Part shown: in pieces, positions 13,601 to 24,529 of the stretch
Layout: each line of letters opens with the position of its first letter
Position numbering within the stretch: the first letter of the stretch is position 1
Assembly: GCA_008933995.1 (NCBI GenBank)
Contig: WARS01002853.1
Location: forward strand, 388,620 to 452,619
Reading direction: 5' to 3'
Length of the DNA stretch: 64,000 nucleotides
DNA from: Datnioides undecimradiatus
Lineage: Eukaryota; Chordata; Actinopteri; Lobotiformes; Datnioididae
The notes under the pieces: generated by a model
Database searches by the model: none
Told to the model about the DNA's origin: nothing
Seen by the model: the letters and a program-made list of their open reading frames with translations, nothing else
Program-made: the position numbers and the translations under genes

Positions 13601-16600
13601 AGTTCTGTGTTTACTGGTATTTAAATATCAATTTTAGGAGGCACAGGAGGGCACGCATCCTTAAACCTTGATAGCTTTCCTGTGTTATCTCTCTCACTCT
13701 CCCAGCATCAAAGAATCAACAGGCATCCTCTTCAGAGGCTGTGTAAAGTAAAGCAGACACTTTATGCTGAGACAAAGTCAGTATAGCTCAAGGAGCTGAA
13801 TAACACCTCATGAGTATCTCACTGTTTACACCTAATTATCAATATCAAAAATGATATTGATCATTTTTAAATGAATGTAAAAATGTTAGGACATTGTTAG
13901 TGATAAAGTGTTCTCAACAAATATATATTTCTTACGAAGACATTATATATTATTGCAACTCTGTTTTGCTTCTCACTAATTCAAAATAAAGGTTTACTCA
14001 GCAACCTCTAACAGTGCTTTAAACACGTAATAATATTAATAATATGCCTCATATGTGCCTACAATTAAACTGTAGCATATTAGAGATTATTTGTTCAACC
14101 ATTTGAGAACCACTTGTACACTTATTAAAGATATATAAGGCAGGGGGCTTAAACTAAATACCCTATTTTGCATCCTCACTTACTAACCTATTTATTTCAT
14201 TTCCCTGCTAGGCTTGATGTCAGATTACATTGAGGCACAGACCTTTCTCCACCCAGACAACTGTGAAATCACATTCTTATTTCAAACTTTAGACCCTTTT
14301 ACTGACAGGCAACTTGACCCTGGAAAGCAGAAATAACACACATGTAAACCATATTATTAATGATGGCTCAATTCTAAGTGTCTTAAGGAAAGCATAATAC
14401 CAGAGCTGGAAGTAGCTGTCTAAAATGGAATGCAGCCATTGTTTATGTTATCAATTCCACCTGTGCTTCTGCTGCTTCAATAAGCCTTCATGGAAATGTT
14501 TTTAGAGCAAGACTGAATTACTGTCAATACGTGGCTCATTCTCCTGCATAAGCAGTAATAGTCCAAATAAATGTTATCACTGTGACTGACACTAGATTTC
14601 TAGATTTATAAGCCATTTGATTTATAAACATAGCAAAAGTACAAAAGTATTGACCAGGGAATGTACAAAAGGTCAAAGTAGGATACGTAAAGTACTTTTG
14701 CTTGTGTTCAAGATAGTAATCCAAAGGAGATAATAGTTGATGTAACCCAATGATTCGGTAGAAATATTGAGTAAATGTTATTGTCTACGGGCCCATAACA
14801 GTCAGGTTCAGTGGGAGTTCCTGGCCTCATTGTGCAACACAAGTTTCACAGTTGCAAAAGTACGACATTGGGAAGTTATTAAAATGTGAAAAGTTCCTCA
14901 AAATGATATACACAGGTGTATATATAAACACACACAAAGACACACACACGCATACGGACATATCCATAAATATTAGAGTACAGATGGGAGTTGTCCAGAT
15001 GAGCCATCCCAGGATTGCGGGCGTGAGGCATGTACCCACTGTCTGTGAACCTGTGGGCATATTATCAAAGGACAAACAGACAGTTTGTTTATGTTGAGCC
15101 TGTATGACCAAAGACTCTCAGGTGGCTGCTGCAACTACATGATGTATGATTCTGATGTTTCCAGAAATGATGTATAAGTGATGGGCTTGATACACTGAGT
15201 AACACAGGCTGGCCCTAAAAGGTTTGTCCCACAGCTCCAGAGCCGTTCTGGACAGCACAATCAACGAGGCCATGGTGAGGTAAGGGTGGTTTATTACAAC
15301 AGGCTGTGGCAGGCAACTGTAACTGAAGCTTAGAGGTGGCTTGGCCTACCAGTGCTCCTACACCTGTTGGTTAGCCTTGTCTTTTGACCACATAAGATGG
15401 GCAGGCAGCAAAGAAATGTCCAGTGTGCAAGCAGTAAAAGCACCAACAGCCCTGACTCTGGAAAGATGCTGTTCTTGCTGTAGAAGCACCCATCCCTGCT
15501 AATTAAAATGATCAACAATATCTCTCCTCGCATTGATATAGCATATTGAGATTCCATCTGTCCTGGTGCATATCTCAGGACCCAGCACCTTAGAAAAATT
15601 AAGTCCAGTCTGTGCGTTTGCACTCAGTGGGTGGGTTACAGCTCTCCCATTGTATTCCCTTTCCCAAAAACCAACCACCAACCATATAATTTGTTTTCCA
15701 CCTTTGGTATTTAAATTATGGTTATTGCTTGTTTTAAATAGTTTATTGCTTGCTTGTATGTGCCTGCATCTTTAATAAACATTGTATTCTTGGGGGAAGT
15801 CATTTCCTTGTAGAATCTGTGGGATTTTGCTGGTTCCTGGCAGTTTCTCTCATTGCATTTTAAATCTCTTAGCTAAATTGAGACTCACCACAGCCTGACC
15901 ACAATAGCAGAGCGCTGCCATGGCCTACAGGTTTAACTCATTACCCCAAACAAACCAGAACACACTTTGAACCTCAACTACTGGCTCTGTGCTCACCCTC
16001 CAGGTTCAATTATTATCCATGTTTTCTGCTATGGATGAACATAAAGGGTATGTCTGAAGTTTATTCATGCATTCATGGACTGCTTTCAGTGTAAAAACAC
16101 TCAGGAATTGGATAATGGGTCACTTTCAAAAATAGATGCAAACAAGCAACCAACTATAAGAATGTGAGCAAAAACACAGAACTGTGCTGTCTGGGAAAAA
16201 TGAGCCACTTATACATATCACTGTCTGATATGTATGTGTTTCACCATGGTAGGGCTGCATTCAGATACGAGCAAAACAACACTAGCGTCTGTTTAACCTG
16301 GCTTAACAAACATTAAATCACAATACACGTGCTAAAGTACACAGAAACACAACTGACAGTTGTAATATCTGCGCTCAGACTATTATAAACTATGCAGTGT
16401 TGTGGTATCATCCGCCTTCAAATTCATGATGACATTACTCATACATGTTACTTTTGGGTTATTTCTATTATCATGCATGTACAAGTAGCAACACACCAAC
16501 AAAGCCCTTTGGTTTTGTAACACAGTGCTATTTCGGGTCTTACTCCCACCTGGACATGCACAGAGACAAGTACAGAGAGTTAATTATGGTTTAACTCTCT

Positions 16601-17550
16601 GTCGGTAACGCATTGCACACTGAAATACCCATGGGCTGCTGCCGCGTTGCAAAGAAATTGCATGTAATATACAGAGGATGTGCAGCAGAGAAGTCTTTTT
16701 AATTCTGACTTTGAACATGAGTGTTGTTGCACCCTCTGCCATCCCCTTCCCCGTCACCTTCAACAATCATAACCAAGATCAAATGCTCTTTACTGCTGTT
16801 ACCGGACTTATATGCTATTATGTGACAACTTGCAGTGGCACACCTGCTACCCTGTCCTGCCCAATCCTGTCTGGAAATTTCAGAAAGAGAGCAAACATTC
16901 CAAAACTCATCAACCAATGGGTTATCCAAAAACTGGATAAAGCAGTAAATCAGACAATTTCAGCAATGATTAGCGATGTTAAGTCACATTGATCTGCTGT
17001 CTCTTAATCTCTAAAGTAAATAGCCCTGTTGTCATGTACCTGCCCTCTTGTGCTGTCATACCTGTGTGATTACCTGACCACGCCCTTAGGTACTGCAACT
17101 GTGTCTCCTTGTCTCCCTGGTCCTTGTGTATATGTTGTGTGCTCCGCTACCCCTTCATGCCAGTTCATCTTAATTTCTTCTTCTTCGTGAGAGGTGTACC
17201 ACAACTTTATCCTAGTGTGTGATTTTTTTATCTTACATCTGGATTTTGTACTAATGTAAAAAATTCTTCTATCTAATTTGTGCTAATGTAAAAATCATGC
17301 TGTATAGCTAAGCATAGTTCACTAAATTGGAAGTCAGTGAAGGCTGGCTACAGACATGCATGCTAAAGTATGCTTTAATGTCAAAGTGCTTTAATGTCAC
17401 ATTTCAATCACAGTGAATTTATACACTTCAGCCAGCTCACTTCCCCTGTTTTGCCTTTAAGCAGGAAATAATATGTGCAGTTACAAAATGAGCACCCTAA
17501 CTGAAGAGATAAAACTTTGCACCAGCCATCTGCAGAAACACACAGCATCA
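4700..17550. other. Non-coding stretch, no gene recognised
   Basis: No ORF here shows a domain I recognise, and none has convincing splice borders or codon bias. Short open frames near 5,495-5,710 (plus) and 4,858-5,091 (minus) look slightly protein-like but match nothing I know. A 10-bp poly-G lies near 10,562-10,571 and a CA-rich run near 14,930-14,960. I see no transposon ends or RNA genes. Confidence 0.5.
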
Positions 17551-17559
17551 TTCATCATC

Positions 17560-18390
17560 AGGAGACTGGCAACAAGGCATTGGGACTGGATATCAGCAGA
17601 TGGAGACTTGCAGGTGAGCCAATAGAGCCAGAGGAACTGGATGAATCAGGGACAGGTGGTGGGACAAGCCACAGGTGGCAGCTCTGTGGTGCTGGGCAGC
17701 TACAGCTCTGGGACACTGAGACTTCCAATGGCATCCAAAGCCATGACCACCATGTTTCCTTCATGTGTGGCCTCTACAAGACTCCATGAAAACAACAAGG
17801 TGAGTCTGCTCAAAGGGTCAGAGCTGGACATCGGGCTAGCTCTTCAGTTGTTCTTAAGAAGGTTCCTGAGTTCAGGGAATGTCAGATCCAACCAAGGCTA
17901 GAGGCCATCAGGCTGGTTGCTAGCAGGCATGGATGCAGGCTGGGTGCTGGCAGGCAGGAGATAAGGTTTGCTGCCTGCCCGCAGGGATATGGGCAGCAAG
18001 ACTATACACTGAATTCTAGCAGGCAAGGCTGAAGGTGAAGGTGCTAAAGGTGTTCCACAAACAGAGCTACCTCTCTGTATTCATTATATACAGTGTGCAC
18101 GGGGAACAGGAAAACAAGAGGTACAACCCAGATGCAGAACACAGAGGCAGAACTGGTGCTGGTCAATCATTTTGATGGCAAAAACATTAATATTGGTAAT
18201 GATGATGGTGGTAAAAATCAAAACTACCTAAGTAGTAAAACAGGCTTTGTCCAGCAAAATAACATAAATCCCAAAACTCAAGGAAAAAGGGAGGAAGCAC
18301 TTCGATATACCACTGATGAACACTGTTCACAGCAGAATGCAGTCTGATGCTGCTGAGGGGATTTATTTGGCCAAGTTTCTAGAACTGTAA
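17560..18390 (-). mobile_element. Possible degenerate gypsy LTR and gag remnant
   Basis: Read on the minus strand, 18,390-18,090 resembles the end part of the gypsy-type LTRs elsewhere in this window (a 'cccagatgcag' motif at the LTR end). The DNA that follows toward 17,560 encodes Pro/Ser-rich open frames and carries 'gctagcaggc' type motifs also seen in the gag-like region at 23,070-23,240. The order, LTR then gag, is the same as in the better preserved element at 22,179-23,998. No LTR pair or target duplication could be defined, so this is an inference from patchy similarity. Confidence 0.3.
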
Positions 18391-18399
18391 AGATAAAGT

Positions 18400-21300
18400 A
18401 AACAATAGCAAAGCTAATGGAAAATTCATTTATTTTTATTATCTTCCAGCTCCTGGACAATAGAATCATAAAGTTTTGGAAATATACATGGATGTTTTAA
18501 AAATACTATTTCTATGTCTATATCTAGAAAAAGTACCAGTTTGTTTCAGCTGCTAATGACCAGCAATTATCCAGTGCTTCTTATGGGACTGCTTTAACTG
18601 TGCCTTTGAAGGGTAGACATAGTGAAATAAGCCACTAAAGATTTCTGTCCTAATGACTTAAGGTTCATAGTGTTTTAATCATTAACCTGCATGTTTTGGG
18701 GTTTTTTGTAATAAATGACAAAAGGGTGTTCCTGATAATTCTGATATTTACAGGGCTGCTGTCTGCCCATATCAACATTAAGGTCATGTACTGTACTCAT
18801 TTTCTGTCTGGGATAACAGCCAAAGGTCAGCTTGATAGATATTCACTATGTGTGATGCTACAGAGAGATGGTATGAGTGTGATTCATACATTTTTGTAGC
18901 AGCTGGACGTTCCTGCACCAGTCGCAGTGCTGGTGACAAGGAGCCAATCATGCAGCCCTGCATACATAAGACACATTTCCTCAAATGCTAACTGACTTTG
19001 AAGAGGACATTATTTAATGAACTCCTTTTAACTCCTTCCTTGTTGGTTTTGGTCCATTGGAGAGTAGATATGTGTATTCCGAACATGTGGTGTTCAGAAT
19101 GAGCCAAGTGGATGCAGGAGCTGAGCTGCAACTTTAAGACTACAAACTGTTAAATTATTTTTGTAGACTCTTTGTTAATAGAGGGGGCTACAAATGGGTA
19201 GAAGTTCAGTGTAGCACCTACTGGACACCCCATTAAAAACCAAAAAACTCTCAAGTTGGTAGAGTGGGGATGGACAGGCCCACACATAGACTCTCATCCC
19301 ATGGCACGGGTGCAGCTCTGGTGCTTTCCACCACTCTGCAAACGACTCTGTACATTGGTATCCTGCTGCCAGCCCTGTTCTGAGGCATAACTCAGATCTC
19401 TCTGTTTCCTGGAATATGGCCTTAAAAGAAGGAAATAATCATAGTCCTCCAATAGGGAGACAACTGGGGAAAATGGTTTTTATGTGGTCTGCAACACAGA
19501 ATAATACTGAATTCAATTAAAACCCGCAGTGTTTGCACGATGTAACCGTTAACCTGCTAGTGCAGTAGATTATCCTACAGTCAAAGTAGGGTTTCATGAT
19601 CTCACTAAACGACAGTTACAAAATTATATGAGTAACAAAGGTCTACATAAGGGATTACATAAAGATTGCCATCTATGTACTAGAAAAATTCAGACATTTT
19701 TGTTCAATGTTAAATGAATATTTTAATTTTGTAATATGTTGTTTTGAATGTACTGTTGATCATTTGATATTAATGGTGATATTTATTTACCTAAAGAGGT
19801 GTTTACCAATCATGCCTGATCCTAATGAGACGCGCAGCTGCTGAAAAGAAATTATTTCTTTTATTTTCAGTTTCATGACTGTGCAGTTTTGTGTTTATCT
19901 GATTGGTACCGTATGATGGGTGTTTGTTTTCTAAAAAGGTGGAACATGAACAAGGATGCATTGCTACAGGGTGAAAATTAATCTTACGTGTTAACCTACT
20001 AAGTCAAAGTTATTAAAACGTTTCTGTTCAGTCAAATTTAGTTTTAAAATATTTCATTTAAAATCAAATGTTAAAAATTGTAAAAATGAGTCTTTGCAAA
20101 CTGCCCTTTGACAAATAATTTTATTTTCATTATAGTAGCACATTCTTGACATCATTATCTGTTGCAAATGAGATATTCCAAGAAACAGTTTATTAAAGAA
20201 TCTACAGACCCATAGACTAAATTATGTATAATTATGTATCTGAATGAACCCTGTAATCTATGAGCCAGATTAAACTGCAAAATCTGCATCTGTGTGGTTT
20301 ATATTTATTTCATAATGATTATTACTGCACCGTGTATTTTAAATCTGCAACATGGAAAGCAATCAAAAGGCAAGCAGAAGAGTCTGAAGCAGGTACACTC
20401 AATGCAACACAACATTTGCTTGCTCTGTGTGAATTCTCCAGACCCGCTTTGTTCGCACATGTGCTCAAATGGACATTGCACAGAGACTGTACATGGAGCT
20501 GACAGGGTAAAGTCTATCACATGTTCACTCCAGCCAAATTGGACTTTTGCACTGTCACATAGCTGCACATAGAACATGTGTAAGTAAGTTTTGGGTTGCA
20601 CTGCATGTGTGAAGGGGCTTAAAGCTGCATCAGACAGACTTCAGTCTGTGAACAAACACAGCCCTGTCATTTAGTTTTTAAATTAGATTAAACAAATATG
20701 TTTACAGTGATCTAAAATGGAGCTAACAAGGAAGCTAACATTACCTAGCATTACCTGCCAAGAATGCACCTCCAAATAAACCTACAGTGGTAGCAAATAT
20801 CTTAATAGGTTTTCATGGCAGCAAGCGTTTTTGCAAAACTGTGTGGGAAAATACCCTGACAAAGAGTGAACAATGAAGGCGGGTAATGTAACACACATTA
20901 GCTAGGTTGTGGGTAAGCACATTGTTGTTACAGTGCTACCAGGCTGACAATCAATATACAGCATAAATAAATTGACATAAATAAAGAAGAAGAAGAGAGA
21001 GAGTATTTGAAGGTGACAGACAAAGAAAGAAGAGTAATGGAGGTATTAGCGGAGTGATCTTTCTTCACACATGCCACAATCACATCCATTTAAAACGGAG
21101 ATGGGACAAGGCCAAGCACATAATTAACTTTCCTCACATACTATAGAAGTGGTGCTGGACTAAAAATAGCCCAAATTCAGTCTGATAAATTATAGATATG
21201 TGAAGCTCTACCTCCCCGCTCTTTCCTGCCGCAGTATGTATTTGAGTTGAAATCAACACAGGTACTACAAGCTCACCTCATCATCAAAGGGAATGTGAAT

Positions 21301-22170
21301 GTAGGCCTATTTCAAGGTCCCCACCAGTCTACAGATTGATGAAGGGTTATCCCCCTTTCAAAACAATAGGTTTTCCACAGGAAACAAGCAGACAAAGGTT
21401 TCTGGCAAGAATTAATTTATGTGTCAAAAGATAATTTCTGCTGATTGACCCTGGGAATTGACTGGCAACATTTGCAGATAAACACACTTCTTCATTCTGA
21501 GAAAAGCTTCTTCATTAGACATGTAACAAATCCAGGCTTGAAATATTAAGTGGGCTTAAAGTATTCCAGGGTAGTGAAGCAGGTAATGTGTATGCATCAA
21601 TCATTGTCAACACACATGTCATAATTTTAAGTGGGTTATTTAAATTCATTAAAGACTGTATGGGCTTCTGCAGGGCTGGCCAGCATTAGACTTGCAGATG
21701 ATATTGGTTTTATGACTGTTAGCACTGAGCCATTTTCATTCAGAATATCTGACCTCACATTTTGCACATGCTCTAAACAAACTACAGTGCATAAGTATTG
21801 ATGTCACTTTGTCAGTGACAAGTGTTACTGTCATGCAGATGTCACACAGCAAATATAGGGTTTCCTGAGTTAATCACAATGACATTTTCATTTTTCACAG
21901 AATCACTGATTTTGATTTTCTGAGATTATGTCTAATTATCTGCAACAAAAACAAAGACTTCATGTCCCATGTGTCCTGGCAAACAGTATTTTGAAGTGTG
22001 CCATGGTCTTTTGTACTTATTTACATAATATTGCCATTATGCTAATAGGCAGAGCCTTCTGAATACATTAGTCAATGGCTGGAATTAAACTAGACTCAAT
22101 TTCCCAGTGAAATATGGTACTTAATATCATTAGCTCCATAACACCACCTTTCTGATAGAGGGAACTTTGA
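18400..22170. other. Non-coding stretch, nothing recognised
   Basis: AT-rich DNA with only short unsupported open frames. No transposon termini, RNA genes or exon-like segments were recognised. Confidence 0.5.
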
Positions 22171-22178
22171 CTACATAC

Positions 22179-22525
22179 TGACAAGGCTTGGATACAAGGT
22201 GAGAGCAGGACCCAGATGCAGGCAGGGATAAGGACGCAAAGGATCTTTTAACAGTTTATTTAAAGGCTTAGGCTTACAGATGGTCAAGGCAGGCAGGGTC
22301 AAAATCCAGGTAGTCAGTCCGAACAAGACATGGTAAGAAAAAAAAATAAATAAATTAAAAAAATAAATAAATAAATAAATAAAACAAAAACCCAAAAATG
22401 CAAAAAACAAATAAAAAAAAAAGTCTATGAACAAGCAAAAGGAATCAAGGTAGGGACATGGACGCTAACAGAGCAAGAACATGGACTCTAAACTAGCAAA
22501 TGAACCGACACAGAACAAAAGGCAA
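22179..22525 (-). repeat. 3' LTR, truncated at its U3 end
   Basis: This copy matches the other LTR from its CTTGTCA end until about 22,525, where similarity stops abruptly and GC-rich internal sequence begins. Roughly the first 150 bp of U3, including the TATA region, are missing. Relative to the 5' copy it has gained an (AAAT)n-like expansion at about 22,343-22,384. Small differences between the two copies mean the insertion is not recent. Confidence 0.8.
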
Positions 22526-22566
22526 GAACAGAACAGGGTGGGTCAGCGACTGCGGCGCGGAATTCC

Positions 22567-22710
22567 GGAGGCCGGGCAGGAGGGCGACGACGAAGGAGGA
22601 GCCTCTCCAGAGGCCGGCCAGGAGGGCGACGACGAGGAAGGAGCCTCTCCAGAGGCCGGGCAGGAGGGCGACGACGTAGACAGAGCCTCTCCGGAGGTCG
22701 GGCTGGAGGC
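22567..22710. repeat. 42-bp tandem repeat, about 3.4 copies
   Basis: Three consecutive 42-bp units (22,567-22,608, 22,609-22,650, 22,651-22,692) plus a partial fourth share a GGCAGGAGGGCGACGACG core and a GCCTCTCC end. The unit length is divisible by three, so both strands keep an open frame through the array; the plus-strand reading gives acidic repeats (EAGQEGDDE...ASP). A smaller repeat built on 'cacttgga' and 'accctagg' follows at about 22,736-22,793. Confidence 0.9.
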
Positions 22711-22791
22711 CGGCGGCAACGGGCCACCCTAGGGTCACTTGGAACCCTAGGGACACTTGGAGCACTTGGAACCCTAGGGGCACTTGGAGCA

Positions 22792-23499
22792 CTAGCAAGG
22801 TGGACGGGCCGCTGTCCCCGACTGGACACGTGGAGCAGGCATTGAATGTACTGTCAACAAGAGACGAGGTGCTGGAGTCGGCCGGGACGCCGACTGGGGA
22901 GCAAGAGCAGGTGTCGGAACAGAAGTGGCATCTGCCGGGACCCCCGACGTCGGAACAGGGGTGGCGTCCAGTGGGGTGATGTGCAGTTGAGGTGCTGGCT
23001 TGCAGGGCTGCTGAGGCGCTGGCTCGCAGGGCTGCCGAGGTGCTGGAGGGCCGGGGAGCCAGCAGTAGCGGCTAGCAGGCCAGAAACTGTGAGGCAGGTT
23101 GCTAGCAGGACCAATGCTAGCAGGCCGGACACTGGGGGGAGAACTGTTGATGCTAGCAGACCAGACCCTGGGTTGGAGGCTGCTAGCAGGGCTGATGCTA
23201 GCGGGCCAGACACTGGGAGGAGAACTGCTGACAAAACTGGGGCTAGCTTGAGAAGCAGGCTGAGGACTGGTGAGCGTGAGCATGGTGGAGTTTAGGCTGG
23301 CTGACTGACTATCAGTGAGGTTAACAAATTCCTTCAGCCAGTAAGGTAGGGAATCTTTACACTGCGATTTAGCAGCCACCTTCTTCCTCGCAAGTCGAAC
23401 AGCAGTCTCCTTGACTTCGGCGTAGGGGTTCTTCAACCAGTATTTATGTAATTCAGCCAGATCTCGACACAAATCACGGTAGTCCGCATCCCAAAGCAT
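22792..23499 (-). CDS. Gag-like protein of the LTR element (partial)
   Basis: This 235-codon frame starts at the first ATG after the primer-binding site. The first 65 or so residues are mixed and partly charged (MLWDADYRDLCRDLAELHKY at the start). The rest is a long Ser/Pro/Ala-rich tail with repeated units such as PSVRPASIGPAS and PAPQQPCKPAPQ. An in-frame AGG lies 15 bases upstream of the ATG in a GACCCAGC context; I suspect the ancestral start was there and has mutated from ATG. It is placed where gag sits in gypsy elements, but I see no zinc knuckle and no protease. Non-functional gag or a decayed gag-like protein is the best description. Confidence 0.5.
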   Translation of the reverse strand: MLWDADYRDLCRDLAELHKYWLKNPYAEVKETAVRLARKKVAAKSQCKDSLPYWLKEFVNLTDSQSASLNSTMLTLTSPQPASQASPSFVSSSPPSVWPASISPASSLQPRVWSASINSSPPSVRPASIGPASNLPHSFWPASRYCWLPGPPAPRQPCEPAPQQPCKPAPQLHITPLDATPVPTSGVPADATSVPTPALAPQSASRPTPAPRLLLTVHSMPAPRVQSGTAARPPC

Positions 23500-23518
23500 G
23501 CCCGCTGGGTCCCTTTTT

Positions 23519-23531
23519 GGTCAGTTCATTC
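23519..23531 (-). other. Predicted self-priming primer-binding site
   Basis: Directly after the 5' LTR end the minus strand reads GAATGAACTGACC. It can pair over about 12 positions (two of them G-U) with GTCGGTTCATTT at 23,825-23,814, the predicted 5' end of the element's own RNA. Self-priming of this kind is established for the Tf1/sushi branch of gypsy elements, where the first 11 or so bases of the mRNA anneal next to the LTR. Its use here is inferred from complementarity and position. Confidence 0.55.
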
Positions 23532-23998
23532 TGACAAGGCTTGGATACAAGGTGAGAGCAGGACCCAGATGCAGGCAGGGACAAGGACGCAAAGGATCTT
23601 TTAACAGTTCATTTAAAGGCTTAGGCTTATGGATGGTCAAGGCAGGCAGGGTCAAAATCCAGGTAGTCAGTCCGAACAAGACATGGTAAGAAAAAAATCC
23701 AAAAAACCCAAAAATGCAAAAAACAGAAATTCAAAAAACTCTATGAACAAGCAAAAGGAATCAAGGTAGGGACATGGCCGCTAACAGAGCAAGAACATGG
23801 ACTCTGAACTAGCAAATGAACCGACACAGAACAAAGGCAATGGCACAACTTAAATAGACAGGGGAGGGCAGGAAAACGAGACACAGGTCAGACCAATCAA
23901 CTAATCAGAAACAGGAAACAAGCAGACAGAAACACGCAAGGGAAAAACTTTTCAAAATAAAACAGGAAACAAAACAAACTCAGCTCAGAACCATGACA
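23532..23998 (-). repeat. 5' LTR (467 bp) of the 22-24 kb retrotransposon
   Basis: The LTR starts TGTCATGG and ends CTTGTCA on the minus strand. A TATA-like TATTTA lies at 23,856-23,851, and the expected transcription start falls about 28 bp downstream near 23,825, where the sequence GTCGGTTCATTT begins. That sequence is complementary to the bases just after the LTR, as in self-priming retrotransposons. Confidence 0.85.
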
Positions 23999-24510
23999 CA
24001 TACGCAATTCACATCTGCTTCAATGCATCTAGACAAATATGAAAGTCCGATGTGGTGGGGGAAACAAGATTTTTTTTTTTCTTGCATGTTTTGTTTGTAT
24101 TTAAATTGTTACAGAAATACTTTTCACAGAAGGTCATATTAATCATCAAGGTTGTACAAAATAACAGTTGCATCACCAGTAGATCAAATGACTGTGTGGA
24201 AGGGCCGCTTAATTCCAGCAGCAGTGTGCAGCTGTTCATAAAAAATGAGAAAGACTATGTGGCCAGCAGCAACCAGCAGAAAGACAAAGTCGCTAGTTGG
24301 TGACATACTGGAGCATTTATCAGCTGAAGAGACATATTTTTAGTCATTATTGAACCTTTATTCATCATAACACAGACATGACTCCAAACCCCTGCTAATG
24401 TCTCTGTGTCTGCAGGACATGTTCATAAGAACCACTTTCTAACAAGTTTAGCATTTCATCTTAATTTTAAACTATACCTTGAGCACAATAGATTGCATTA
24501 TTATAGGCTA

Positions 24511-24522
24511 CACTGAAAAAAG
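24511..24522 (+). repeat. Left terminal inverted repeat CACTGAAAAAAG
   Basis: This is a 12-base exact inverted match to 33,818-33,829. It begins with CACTG, as expected for CACTA-group ends. Confidence 0.5.
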
Positions 24523-24529
24523 GAGACTG

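Larger units (their letters stand above)
22174..24003 (-). mobile_element. Defective Ty3/gypsy-type LTR retrotransposon with 5-bp target duplication
   Basis: Two direct copies of an LTR sequence (from 22,179 and from 23,532, both minus) flank a GC-rich internal region. The outer ends are TGTCATGG (minus start, 23,998) and CTTGTCA (minus end, 22,179). The flanking 5-mers 22,174-22,178 and 23,999-24,003 are both CATAC, a gypsy-like target duplication. From 5' to 3' on the minus strand it holds a full LTR, a primer-binding region, a gag-like ORF, a 42-bp tandem repeat region and a truncated second LTR. No pol sequence remains, so one deletion seems to have removed the end of gag, all of pol and the start of the 3' LTR. 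By LTR style it belongs with the chromodomain gypsy elements in this window. Confidence 0.85.

Noticed and set aside
16678-16992. 104-codon plus frame with NQTISAMISDVKSH end
   Set aside because: No domain, no splice context and a matching-length frame on the other strand; likely chance.
22171-22434. 87-codon minus frame rich in Phe/Leu/Tyr resembling membrane segments
   Set aside because: It is the A-rich expansion inside the 3' LTR read as TTT/TTA codons.
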